Assembly: GCF_900112985.1 (NCBI RefSeq)
Contig: NZ_FONS01000012.1
Span: forward strand, 1-64,000
Origin: Pedobacter antarcticus
GTDB lineage: Bacteria > Bacteroidota > Bacteroidia > Sphingobacteriales > Sphingobacteriaceae
DNA: 64,000 nt
Direction: 5' to 3'
The notes below the pieces were generated by a model. It was not told where the DNA came from. It made no database searches and worked only from the letters and a program-made list of their open reading frames with translations. This document shows, one piece after another, positions 8,557-17,428 of the stretch. The translations under genes were made by a program, and so were the position numbers. Position 1 is the first letter of the stretch. Each line of letters opens with the position of its first letter.

Positions 8557-10014
8557 ATGCATTTGCAGGATATATTATATGGCGTTAGTATTCAGAACCT
8601 TGCAGGTAATACCGGCAGGGAAGTTTCTGCGCTGAATTTTGACTCCAGAAAAGTTGGGAAAGGTGATATCTTTTTCGCTGTTTCCGGTACACATACTGAT
8701 GGTCATCTTTATATTGACCAGGTTTTAGCCGCAGGGGCAGCAGTAATCGTCTGCGAAAGAATGCCTGCTGATTTACAGCAGGAAGTTACTTACATACAAG
8801 TTGAAAGCACTGCTGAGGCTTTAGGCCAAATGGCTGCTAATTATTATGGGAATCCATCGTCCGCGTTAAAATTAGTCGGAATAACCGGCACAAATGGTAA
8901 AACGACGATTGCGACGATATTATTTAACCTGTTTCAGGCATTGGGCTACCACACTGGACTGATTTCTACGGTGCAGAATCAGATAGATGAACAGATTATT
9001 CCGTCGACACATACAACTCCAGATCCATTGGTGTTGAACGAGTTACTACGTAAGATGGTTGACGCTGGCTGCAGTTACTGCTTTATGGAGGTCAGTTCGC
9101 ATGCTGTTGTGCAGCATAGAATTGCCGGACTGGAATTTAAAGGTGGTGTGTTTTCAAATATTACACATGACCATTTAGATTTCCACCACACATTCGATAA
9201 TTATATCAAGGCAAAAAAAGCATTTTTTGATATGCTTCCTAAAAATGCCTTTGCATTAACCAATGCCGACGATAAAAACGGGCACGTTATGCTGCAAAAT
9301 ACAAAGGCGCAAAAGAAAACCTATGCTTTAAAACAAATAGCAGATTTTCATGCGCGAATTGTGGAGAATAGATTTAGTGGGCTCCATCTGGAAGTTGACC
9401 TTACAGATGTGTTTTTTAAACTGGTCGGTTCCTTTAATGCTTACAATTTATTGGCAGTATACGGAACGGCTTTACTACTTGGGCAGGACAAACTCGAAGT
9501 GCTCACACTTCTAAGTAATCTGAATGGTGCAGAAGGCCGTTTCGAAGATGTACCTAACCAGGCACATATTACAGGTATTGTAGATTATGCACATACGCCC
9601 GATGCTGTTCAGAATGTATTAACGACTATCCATGACATCCGCAAAGGGAATGAACAGGTTATCACTGTAATTGGATGTGGCGGAGATCGTGACAAAGGTA
9701 AAAGACCTGTTATGGCTCAGGTGGCCTGTGACTGGAGTGATAAAGTCATTCTCACATCGGACAACCCCAGAACAGAGGATCCCCTCGCGATTTTAAAAGA
9801 TATGGAGGCTGGCGTATCTCCTTCCAATCTGCGTAAAACATTAATTATAGCAGATAGAAGAGAAGCTATCAAGACCGCCTGCCACCTTGCCAACCCTGGA
9901 GATATTATTCTTATCGCAGGAAAAGGGCATGAGAAATATCAGGAAGTTAATGGTGTAAAACATCATTTTGATGATAAAGAAGTATTAAGGGAACAATTAA
10001 ATCTGATAGGCTAA
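8557..10014 (+). CDS. murE: UDP-MurNAc-L-Ala-D-Glu:meso-diaminopimelate ligase
   Basis: Adds meso-diaminopimelate to UDP-MurNAc-L-Ala-D-Glu with ATP in the cytoplasm. The 485-aa protein has the ATP loop GITGTNGKTT (108-117), the central Mur ligase domain, and the motif DNPR at 402-405, which in MurE enzymes selects meso-DAP over lysine. So the peptidoglycan should be of the A1-gamma DAP type. The start codon follows the ftsI stop directly, and the stop overlaps the mraY start by one base. Confidence 0.97.
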   Translation: MHLQDILYGVSIQNLAGNTGREVSALNFDSRKVGKGDIFFAVSGTHTDGHLYIDQVLAAGAAVIVCERMPADLQQEVTYIQVESTAEALGQMAANYYGNPSSALKLVGITGTNGKTTIATILFNLFQALGYHTGLISTVQNQIDEQIIPSTHTTPDPLVLNELLRKMVDAGCSYCFMEVSSHAVVQHRIAGLEFKGGVFSNITHDHLDFHHTFDNYIKAKKAFFDMLPKNAFALTNADDKNGHVMLQNTKAQKKTYALKQIADFHARIVENRFSGLHLEVDLTDVFFKLVGSFNAYNLLAVYGTALLLGQDKLEVLTLLSNLNGAEGRFEDVPNQAHITGIVDYAHTPDAVQNVLTTIHDIRKGNEQVITVIGCGGDRDKGKRPVMAQVACDWSDKVILTSDNPRTEDPLAILKDMEAGVSPSNLRKTLIIADRREAIKTACHLANPGDIILIAGKGHEKYQEVNGVKHHFDDKEVLREQLNLIG

Positions 10015-11261
10015 TGTTGTATCACCTGTTTGAATATTTAAGTGCACATTACGAATTTCCCGGACTGAGGTTATTCCAGTATATCACGTTCAGAACTTCC
10101 CTGGCTATCATCATCTCTTTGATTATTACTACAGTATATGGCAGGAGAATTATTAATTATCTGCATAAAAAGCAAGTAGGAGAAACTGTAAGAAATTTGG
10201 GCCTGGAAGGACAAATGCAAAAGCAAGGTACGCCAACAATGGGGGGTATTATGATTTTACTGGGAATTCTGATCCCTACGTTATTGCTGGCTAATCTTAC
10301 AAATGTTTATGTATTACTCATGATCGTCACTACGGTATGGATGGGAGCTGTTGGGTTCGTTGATGATTATATTAAAGTATTTAAGAAAAATAAGGAAGGA
10401 CTGGCCGGAAGGTTTAAAATCGTAGGGCAGGTTGGTTTAGCGCTGATTATCGGTTGGACAATGTACTTTAACCCGAATATTGTTGTAAGACAGACTGTTG
10501 ATGAGTCAGGTGCGACAAAGAATGCAACGCCTATGGTATTGCGTCAGAAGGGAGAGAAGTTTTATTATACACAGGATGTGAAGTCAACTATCACCAATAT
10601 TCCTTTTTATAAGAATAATGAATTTGATTATGCTAAGGTGCTCAAGTTTATCGGGCCAGGTTACGAAAAGTATGCTGTCTTTATTTTTATACTTTTTGTG
10701 GTTTTTATTGTTACCGCAGTTTCTAATGGGGCTAATATAACGGACGGGATAGATGGACTTGCAACCGGTACCTCTGCTATTATCGGAATAACACTTGGAT
10801 TGCTGGCTTATGTATCAGGTAATACGGTGATCGCCGATTACCTCAATATTATTTATATCCCCAATTCCGGGGAGCTGATGATTTTTGCGGGTGCTTTTGT
10901 TGGTGCCTGTGTTGGTTTCCTTTGGTACAATTCGTACCCTGCCCAGGTCTTTATGGGAGATACCGGAAGTCTTGCAATTGGCGGTATCATCGCCGCGCTG
11001 GCGATTATGATCAGAAAGGAACTATTGATTCCTATTCTGTGCGGTGTTTTCGTAATTGAGCTGATGTCGGTAATGATTCAGGTTTCTTATTTTAAGTATA
11101 CAAAGAAACGCTTTGGCGAGGGGAGAAGAGTTTTTCTGATGTCACCGCTGCATCACCATTATCAAAAGAAAGGATATCATGAGGCGAAGATTGTAACCCG
11201 GTTCTGGATTATCAGTATTCTGCTGGCTATTATTACTATTATCACTTTAAAACTACGCTAA
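10014..11261 (+). CDS. mraY: Phospho-N-acetylmuramoyl-pentapeptide transferase MraY
   Basis: Moves phospho-MurNAc-pentapeptide onto undecaprenyl phosphate, forming lipid I at the inner membrane. The polytopic protein carries the family motifs TPTMGGI, VGFVDDYIK (catalytic Asp pair), NITDGIDGLATG, MGDTGSLA and the HHHYQ histidine motif. At 415 aa it is about 55 residues longer than the E. coli protein; the extra hydrophilic segment lies at roughly residues 155-215 and is common in Bacteroidota. It overlaps both murE and murD by one base. Confidence 0.97.
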   Translation: MLYHLFEYLSAHYEFPGLRLFQYITFRTSLAIIISLIITTVYGRRIINYLHKKQVGETVRNLGLEGQMQKQGTPTMGGIMILLGILIPTLLLANLTNVYVLLMIVTTVWMGAVGFVDDYIKVFKKNKEGLAGRFKIVGQVGLALIIGWTMYFNPNIVVRQTVDESGATKNATPMVLRQKGEKFYYTQDVKSTITNIPFYKNNEFDYAKVLKFIGPGYEKYAVFIFILFVVFIVTAVSNGANITDGIDGLATGTSAIIGITLGLLAYVSGNTVIADYLNIIYIPNSGELMIFAGAFVGACVGFLWYNSYPAQVFMGDTGSLAIGGIIAALAIMIRKELLIPILCGVFVIELMSVMIQVSYFKYTKKRFGEGRRVFLMSPLHHHYQKKGYHEAKIVTRFWIISILLAIITIITLKLR

Positions 11262-12604
11262 TGGAAAAGAAAAGAATTGTGATTCTTGGAGCGGGAGAAA
11301 GTGGTGTAGGTGCAGCAATGCTCGCTCAGAAAGAAGGTTTTGATGTCTTTGTATCTGATTTTGGTACTATTGCGGGTCAATATAAACAACACCTTGAAGA
11401 TCTGGGTATTCGGTATGAAGAGGCTGGCCATACGGATGGGTTAATTCTGAATGCTGACGAAGTTATCAAAAGTCCCGGCATTCCTGAAAAAGCACCGGTT
11501 GTACAGGCTCTGCGTGAAATTGGTATCCCTATAATCTCAGAGATTGAATTTGCGAGCCGTTATACTTCGGCTAAAACGATCTGTATTACTGGTTCTAATG
11601 GTAAGACTACTACAACTTCACTAGTATACCATATTCTAAAGAATGCAGGTATTAACGTCGGGCTGGCAGGCAATATTGGTTTTAGCTTCGCTGCGCAGGT
11701 GGCAACCGGTAATTTTGATTTGTTTGTTCTGGAGATATCAAGTTTTATGCTTGATGATATGTATGATTTTAGGGCTGATATCGCAGTTTTGCTTAATATC
11801 ACACCTGATCATCTGGATAGGTATGACTATAAATTGGCCAATTATGCGGCATCTAAAATGAAAATTACTAATAATCAGCGTAGCGTTGATTATTTTATAT
11901 ACTGTGACGATGACGAAGAGACACTGAAAGCAATGCAGCTAACAGCTATCAAAGCCATCAAATGTCCTTTTTCTATCCAGCATGAAGTAGAAAACGGGGC
12001 TTATCTGGATGGCAGCCAGATCGTATTCAATCTTCAATCTAAAGACCCACTTACTATGTCAATTTCAGAGTTAGCCCTACAGGGAAAACACAATATCTAT
12101 AACAGTATGGCTTCGGGTATCGTAGCTAACGTTCTGGAGATCCGTAACGATATGATCCGGGAAAGTATGGGGGATATGAAGAACATTGAGCATAGGCTTG
12201 AGCATGTAGCCAGGATATCCGGGGTGGATTATATCAATGACTCAAAGGCAACTAACGTGAATTCTACCTGGTATGCACTAGAGAGTGTAAATACAGATGT
12301 GATCCTGATTATGGGTGGCGTGGATAAAGGTAATGATTATAATATGCTGAAAGATCTGGTTAAACAGAAGGTAAGAGCGATCGTCTGCCTGGGTAAAAAC
12401 AATAAAAGAATTCATGAAGCTTTTGAGGACGATGTAGAAATTATAGTAAATACACACTCTGCATATGAAGCAGTTCAGGTAGCTTATCACCTGGCGAAAA
12501 AGGGAAATACTGTGTTGCTTTCTCCTGCTTGCGCCAGCTTTGATTTATTCCAAAATTATGAGGATCGGGGCAACCAATTTAAGGTTGCTGTAAAAGAATT
12601 ATAG
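11261..12604 (+). CDS. murD: UDP-N-acetylmuramoylalanine:D-glutamate ligase
   Basis: Adds D-glutamate to UDP-MurNAc-L-Ala. The 447-aa protein opens with a Rossmann-like UDP-binding domain (RIVILGAGESGVGAAML), then the ATP loop ICITGSNGKTTTTSL, NITPDHLDRY, and the C-terminal domain with DYINDSKATNVNST and ILIMGGVDKGNDY, all MurD hallmarks. It overlaps mraY by one base (TAATG) and is 3 bases from ftsW, so it is read as part of the same transcript. Confidence 0.97.
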   Translation: MEKKRIVILGAGESGVGAAMLAQKEGFDVFVSDFGTIAGQYKQHLEDLGIRYEEAGHTDGLILNADEVIKSPGIPEKAPVVQALREIGIPIISEIEFASRYTSAKTICITGSNGKTTTTSLVYHILKNAGINVGLAGNIGFSFAAQVATGNFDLFVLEISSFMLDDMYDFRADIAVLLNITPDHLDRYDYKLANYAASKMKITNNQRSVDYFIYCDDDEETLKAMQLTAIKAIKCPFSIQHEVENGAYLDGSQIVFNLQSKDPLTMSISELALQGKHNIYNSMASGIVANVLEIRNDMIRESMGDMKNIEHRLEHVARISGVDYINDSKATNVNSTWYALESVNTDVILIMGGVDKGNDYNMLKDLVKQKVRAIVCLGKNNKRIHEAFEDDVEIIVNTHSAYEAVQVAYHLAKKGNTVLLSPACASFDLFQNYEDRGNQFKVAVKEL

Positions 12605-12607
12605 ATA

Positions 12608-13816
12608 ATGGGTACAGTACAGGTATTATTAGAAAAAACCAAAGGTGACCGCTGGATATGGTTAATTATTATCCTGCTTTCATTGATTTCTATTCTTGCC
12701 GTTTATAGCGCTACAGGCACTTTAGCTTATAAACAGGGTAAGGCAGTGGAGAAGCTCCTGCTGACGAAGCATTTAATTTTCGTTGTCATGGGGATAGGGA
12801 TGATCTATGTATCACATTTACTGGACTATAAATATTATGCAGGGATCTCTAAGATTTTGATGATCATTACGATTCCTTTGCTCTTCTATACACTGGTTTT
12901 TGGAACCAACCTGAATGATGCGTCACGGTGGGTGAAGATACCAATTATTGGATTGACTTTTCAGACGTCCGATTTAGCGAAATTGGCGTTAATTACCTTT
13001 TTAGCCCGGATGCTTACTAGAAAGCAAGAGAATATTAAAGATGTTAAAACTTCTTTTATTCCAATTATGGGATCAGTTTGTATCGTATTCGTATTAATTG
13101 CATTGGCGAATTTGTCTACAGCGTTAATGTTGTTTGGTGTAAGTATTCTGCTTCTGATCATCGGCAGGATTAGTATTAAACAAATTTTGATTGTTTGTGC
13201 AGGCGGATTTTTTTTACTGTTGATTGTCGTGTTGCTGGGACCTAGGAGGGAAACGTATAAATCGCGGATTGATTCTTATCTGCATCCTGAATCACAGCAC
13301 TCTGATAAGACTTATCAGGCAGATCAGGCAAAAATTGCATTGGCTTCAGGTGGCTTCTTTGGTAAGGGTCCGGGAAATAGTACGCAACGGAATTTTCTGC
13401 CGCATCCTTATTCCGATTTTATCTTCGCCATTATTGTTGAGGAATATGGTGCATTTGGAGCACTGATTATTATAGTTCTGTATCTGGTGCTGTTATATCG
13501 ATGTGTCCGAATTGTGACGCAGAGCCCCAAGGCATTTGGGGCATTGCTTGCTGCTGGATTGAGTTTCAGCCTGACGATACAAGCTTTTGCGAACATGGCC
13601 GTTGCCGTGGGACTGGGGCCTGTTACAGGTGTTCCGCTTCCTCTGGTAAGTATGGGAGGTACATCAATGATTTTTACCAGTATAGCCTTCGGTATTATTC
13701 TAAGTGTGAGCCGTGATGTAGAAGAGAATGGGAAAAAACTACCAAATGATCCTACCGAGAGTAGTGCTCAGAAAAGTAATAAAGTAATTGTTGGTGAAAT
13801 ACCAGCAATGATATAA
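12608..13816 (+). CDS. ftsW: Septal peptidoglycan glycosyltransferase FtsW (SEDS family)
   Basis: Polymerises lipid II into glycan strands at the septum together with FtsI. The 402-aa protein has about ten membrane segments and SEDS motifs: LIFVVMGIGMIYVSHLLDY, NDASRWVKIP, the large outer loop DSYLHPESQHSDKTYQ with GFFGKGPGNSTQ and LPHPYSDFIFAIIVEEYG, and the C-terminal GVPLPLVSMGGTSM. It lies between murD and murG as in most dcw clusters. Confidence 0.97.
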   Translation: MGTVQVLLEKTKGDRWIWLIIILLSLISILAVYSATGTLAYKQGKAVEKLLLTKHLIFVVMGIGMIYVSHLLDYKYYAGISKILMIITIPLLFYTLVFGTNLNDASRWVKIPIIGLTFQTSDLAKLALITFLARMLTRKQENIKDVKTSFIPIMGSVCIVFVLIALANLSTALMLFGVSILLLIIGRISIKQILIVCAGGFFLLLIVVLLGPRRETYKSRIDSYLHPESQHSDKTYQADQAKIALASGGFFGKGPGNSTQRNFLPHPYSDFIFAIIVEEYGAFGALIIIVLYLVLLYRCVRIVTQSPKAFGALLAAGLSFSLTIQAFANMAVAVGLGPVTGVPLPLVSMGGTSMIFTSIAFGIILSVSRDVEENGKKLPNDPTESSAQKSNKVIVGEIPAMI

Positions 13817-13825
13817 ATAGAAAAA

Positions 13826-14932
13826 ATGAGACCAACAAGAATAATCATATCGGGAGGTGGAACAGGCGGACATATTTTTCCGGCAATTTCTATTGCTAAT
13901 GCGTTGAGACGTATGGAGCCAGGGTGTGAAATCTTGTTTGTCGGCGCTGAAGGCCGTATGGAAATGGAAAAAGTTCCAGCAGCCGGTTATGAAATAGTCG
14001 GGCTAAATATTAGCGGAATTCAGCGTGGCTCACTCCTGAAAAACCTGGGGCTGCCAATGAAACTTGCGGGCAGTCTTGTTAAGGCAGCTCAGGTGATTAG
14101 TAGCTTTCGTCCCGATGTCGTTGTTGGGGTGGGTGGATATGCTTCTGGTCCGTTGCTTATGGCTGCTTCCTGGAAGAATGTACCTTACCTGATTCAGGAG
14201 CAGAACTCCTACGCAGGTGTAACGAATAAGTGGCTAGGGAAAAATGCAGCTAAAATTTGTGTTGCTTTTGATGATATGGCTTCATTTTTTCCAGCTGAAA
14301 AGCTCTTAAAGACAGGCAACCCTGTTCGCAAAGAGGTTGTTGATATTTATAATAAACGGTTTCATGGCGCAGAGTTACTAAAGCTAGACCCACTTAAGAA
14401 AACAGTCCTGGTTACAGGTGGAAGCCTCGGTGCCGGAACATTGAATAAAAGTATCGAAAAGCATATACAGGAATTTATTAAACAGGATGTGCAGCTGATC
14501 TGGCAGACAGGTAAATATTATTACCAGGGTATTATGGAAAGACTGGGACAAGCTTTTCACCCTAACATTAGGATAATGGAATTTCTAAATCAGATGGATC
14601 TTGCCTATGCAGCTGCTGATGTAATTATTTCAAGAGCAGGTGCAGGTACCATAGCAGAATTATGCCTCATTAAAAAGCCTGTAATTTTAGTGCCTTCGCC
14701 CAATGTGGCTGAAGATCATCAGACTAAAAATGCATTGGCATTGGTTACTAAAAACGCTGCTTTAATGATAGCAGATCGTTCTGCTGAGGATACGCTGGTG
14801 CAATCGGCGCTTGAGTTATTAAACAATGAGGCTCGTTGCGAAGAGCTCTCGGAAAATATTGGTAAGATGGCTTTACGGGAATCAGACGATCTGATTGCGT
14901 ATGAAGTCATGAAACTTGCAGCTAAAAGTTAA
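13826..14932 (+). CDS. murG: UDP-GlcNAc:lipid I N-acetylglucosaminyltransferase MurG
   Basis: Makes lipid II by adding GlcNAc to lipid I on the cytoplasmic face of the membrane. The 368-aa GT-B enzyme starts with the family signature IIISGGGTGGHIFPAISIA (GGTGGH near residues 10-15), and has VVGVGGYASGP, the second-domain loop VTGGSLGAGTLN, and the nucleotide-sugar binding stretch ISRAGAGTIAELCLIKKPVILVPSP. It sits 9 bases after ftsW and 5 bases before murC. Confidence 0.97.
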   Translation: MRPTRIIISGGGTGGHIFPAISIANALRRMEPGCEILFVGAEGRMEMEKVPAAGYEIVGLNISGIQRGSLLKNLGLPMKLAGSLVKAAQVISSFRPDVVVGVGGYASGPLLMAASWKNVPYLIQEQNSYAGVTNKWLGKNAAKICVAFDDMASFFPAEKLLKTGNPVRKEVVDIYNKRFHGAELLKLDPLKKTVLVTGGSLGAGTLNKSIEKHIQEFIKQDVQLIWQTGKYYYQGIMERLGQAFHPNIRIMEFLNQMDLAYAAADVIISRAGAGTIAELCLIKKPVILVPSPNVAEDHQTKNALALVTKNAALMIADRSAEDTLVQSALELLNNEARCEELSENIGKMALRESDDLIAYEVMKLAAKS

Positions 14933-14937
14933 TTGAT

Positions 14938-16293
14938 ATGGAACTGGATTTGATTAAGCGTGTGTATTTTATGGGAGCCGGTGGTATCGGAATGAGCGCA
15001 CTTGCACGCTATTTCAAGAACCGCGGATGTACAGTGTATGGGTATGATAAAACGCGTACCACACTGACTATTGCGCTTGAGAATGAAGGAATCCTATTGA
15101 ATTATAACGATGATTTGTCGGCGCTTCCCGAAGGCATGGAAGAGCCTGCTGAAGATCTACTGGTCGTTTATACACCAGCTATCCCTAAGACATCCGTGTT
15201 ATTGAATTTTTTCAAAGATCGTGGGTTTGACTTGCAAAAACGCTCACAGGTTCTTGGATTAATCAGTAAAGGACAATTCTGTATCGCAGTTGCTGGAACG
15301 CATGGCAAAACGACAACCTCCTCTGTGATTGCGCATATCTTAACTGATAGTGGGTTTGGCTGTACAGCATTTCTTGGCGGTATAGCGACGAATTATCAAA
15401 CTAATTTTCTTCTTGGAGATAATCATGTAGTTGTCGTCGAGGCAGATGAATATGATCGATCTTTCCTGACTCTTCATCCGGATATTGCGGTAATCACATC
15501 AATGGATGCAGATCATTTGGATATTTATGGTGATGCTGCACAGTTACATGAATCTTTTTACCTGTTTGCAGGACAGTTAAAAGAGAAAGGTCAGCTCTAT
15601 TACAGGGAAGGATTGCCTTTAAGTAGCGGAGAAACTTACGCCGCTAGTGATACCGCTGATATCTGTGCTAAAAATATTCATGTTCAGAACGGTCGTTTTG
15701 TTTTTGATTATCAGCAGGGAGAATTTAAGATTGAACGGATTGAAATCCAACTTCCCGGACGGCATAATGTTGAAAATATTACTGCTTCTATCGCAGTTGC
15801 ATTAAAACTGGGAATAAGCGCCGCGTTAATTAAACATGCGTTGGGTAATTTTAAGGGGGTTAAACGCAGATTTGAAACTATAGTCCGAACCGACTCACAC
15901 GTGTATATAGACGATTACGCGCATCACCCCGAGGAGTTAAGGGCATGTTTTCATGCGGTGAGGGAATTATATCCGGGACAGAAGCTTACGGTTATTTTTC
16001 AGCCGCATTTATTTACCCGGACCAGGGACTTTGCAGCCGGATTTGCAGAAGTTTTAAGTTCAGTTGATGAATTGTTATTACTGGATATCTATCCGGCTCG
16101 TGAGTTGCCGCTGGAAGGGATTAATTCTGCATATTTATTAGCTAAAATAACGCTTGAAAATAGTGCCGTATATACCATGGCGGAAGTGCTAAATTATGTG
16201 GAGAATGAAAAACCAGGACTTCTGCTTACTGTTGGAGCCGGTAATATAGATACGTTGATACAACCACTTAAAAAAATAATGGAAAATGCTTAA
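14938..16293 (+). CDS. murC: UDP-N-acetylmuramate:L-alanine ligase
   Basis: First Mur ligase, adding L-alanine to UDP-MurNAc. The 451-aa protein has the N-terminal GAGGIGMSALARY nucleotide-binding loop, the ATP loop IAVAGTHGKTTTSS, VVVEADEYDRSFL, and DDYAHHPEEL followed by VIFQPHLFTRTRDF in the C-terminal domain, all MurC-specific. The stop overlaps the ftsQ start by 8 bases. Mpl-like enzymes share the fold, but position in the dcw cluster supports MurC. Confidence 0.96.
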   Translation: MELDLIKRVYFMGAGGIGMSALARYFKNRGCTVYGYDKTRTTLTIALENEGILLNYNDDLSALPEGMEEPAEDLLVVYTPAIPKTSVLLNFFKDRGFDLQKRSQVLGLISKGQFCIAVAGTHGKTTTSSVIAHILTDSGFGCTAFLGGIATNYQTNFLLGDNHVVVVEADEYDRSFLTLHPDIAVITSMDADHLDIYGDAAQLHESFYLFAGQLKEKGQLYYREGLPLSSGETYAASDTADICAKNIHVQNGRFVFDYQQGEFKIERIEIQLPGRHNVENITASIAVALKLGISAALIKHALGNFKGVKRRFETIVRTDSHVYIDDYAHHPEELRACFHAVRELYPGQKLTVIFQPHLFTRTRDFAAGFAEVLSSVDELLLLDIYPARELPLEGINSAYLLAKITLENSAVYTMAEVLNYVENEKPGLLLTVGAGNIDTLIQPLKKIMENA

Positions 16294-17377
16294 ACAGATA
16301 AAATGGAGGTTGGTGTTCAAATGTTTTGCCTGGGTAATTACCCTTGGTGGAATTGCTGCGCTGATGAGTTTTGTCTCAGTTAAGAAACAGTCTGTTAAAT
16401 GTACCAATATCAAAATTCTGATACCTGGTGCGGACAATTTTATCGAGCGTGAAGAGATTGACGCAATTTTAAAGCAGAATGAAGGACAGTTAATCGGAAG
16501 GCATCTCACCAGTATCAATCTGCATGCTATAGAAGAAAAAATTAAGGCCAATCCCTATATCGCATTGTCTACTGTTTACGCCGATATGGATGGTGTCATT
16601 CATATTGAAATTAACCAGCGTCAACCACTTTTAAGAATTATTAATATGACTGGGCAAGACTTCTATATTGATAAATATGGATTGAAAATGCCTGTGTCTT
16701 CGAACTTTACGGCAAATGTCCTTGTGGCAAATGGCCGTATCATGGAGCACTTTACTGGTAAGGTTGATACACTGATCACAAAGATGGCTTCGGATTTGTA
16801 TAAAACGGCACTGTTTTTGAAAAAAGACAGTTTATGGGACTCACAAATTGAACAGATTTTTGTTAATGATAAAGACGATATTGAATTCATTCCCAGGGTC
16901 GGTAACCAGCGGATCATATTGGGTAATGCAGATTCCTTGGAAACTAAAATGAGTAATCTGCTTACATTCTATAAAAAGGCGATGCCTAAAGTAGGCTGGG
17001 ACACCTATAAAACAATTAATATTAAGTACACCAATCAGATTGTTTGTGAGAAAAACAACCTTGATTCTGTATCTTCCAGATTGTCGGGGGCAAATGTGCC
17101 AAGGCCAACACCGCTGACTGTCAGAAAGGTTATGGATTCTATTGTCAAAGCTGAAATCGCAGCTGAACTCAGAAATAACCCTGAATTTAAACCGGCTCCG
17201 GTTAAACCTCCCGCAGAGGTAAAACCTAAGACTGAGGTCAAAGTTGTAAAAAAGCCTGCAGCTAAGCCGGAAAAGGCTCCAGCAGTAGCAAAACCTAAGG
17301 CTGAGGTCAAAGTTGTAAAAAAGCCTGTAGCTAAGCCGGAAAAAGCTCCACAGGCAAAGAAAACAGATAAGAAGTAA
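16286..17377 (+). CDS. ftsQ: Cell division protein FtsQ with Lys/Pro/Ala-rich repeat tail
   Basis: Bitopic divisome protein linking FtsA/FtsZ-side and periplasmic components. A short cytoplasmic N-terminus precedes one membrane segment (about residues 10-31), a POTRA domain (about 38-110) and the FtsQ beta domain with INQRQPLLRI and YIDKYGLKMP. The last ~60 residues are a low-complexity tail of KPKxEVKVVKKPxAKPEKAP repeated twice; this lies outside the conserved domains and should be periplasmic. Sequence conservation to E. coli FtsQ is low, so the call also uses the position between murC and ftsA. Confidence 0.92.
   Translation: MLKQIKWRLVFKCFAWVITLGGIAALMSFVSVKKQSVKCTNIKILIPGADNFIEREEIDAILKQNEGQLIGRHLTSINLHAIEEKIKANPYIALSTVYADMDGVIHIEINQRQPLLRIINMTGQDFYIDKYGLKMPVSSNFTANVLVANGRIMEHFTGKVDTLITKMASDLYKTALFLKKDSLWDSQIEQIFVNDKDDIEFIPRVGNQRIILGNADSLETKMSNLLTFYKKAMPKVGWDTYKTINIKYTNQIVCEKNNLDSVSSRLSGANVPRPTPLTVRKVMDSIVKAEIAAELRNNPEFKPAPVKPPAEVKPKTEVKVVKKPAAKPEKAPAVAKPKAEVKVVKKPVAKPEKAPQAKKTDKK
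17222..17350 (+). repeat. 69-bp tandem repeat within the ftsQ 3' end
   Basis: Two copies start at 17222 and 17291 (69-base period, 23 codons). The first 60 bases of each unit are nearly identical, differing at only a few positions, and are joined by a 9-base link coding AVA. High nucleotide identity suggests a recent duplication or slippage event. Confidence 0.9.
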
Positions 17378-17428
17378 AACAGATACCTGGAAAACAAATA
17401 GTATATAATTCGACAAATTAATATAGTT

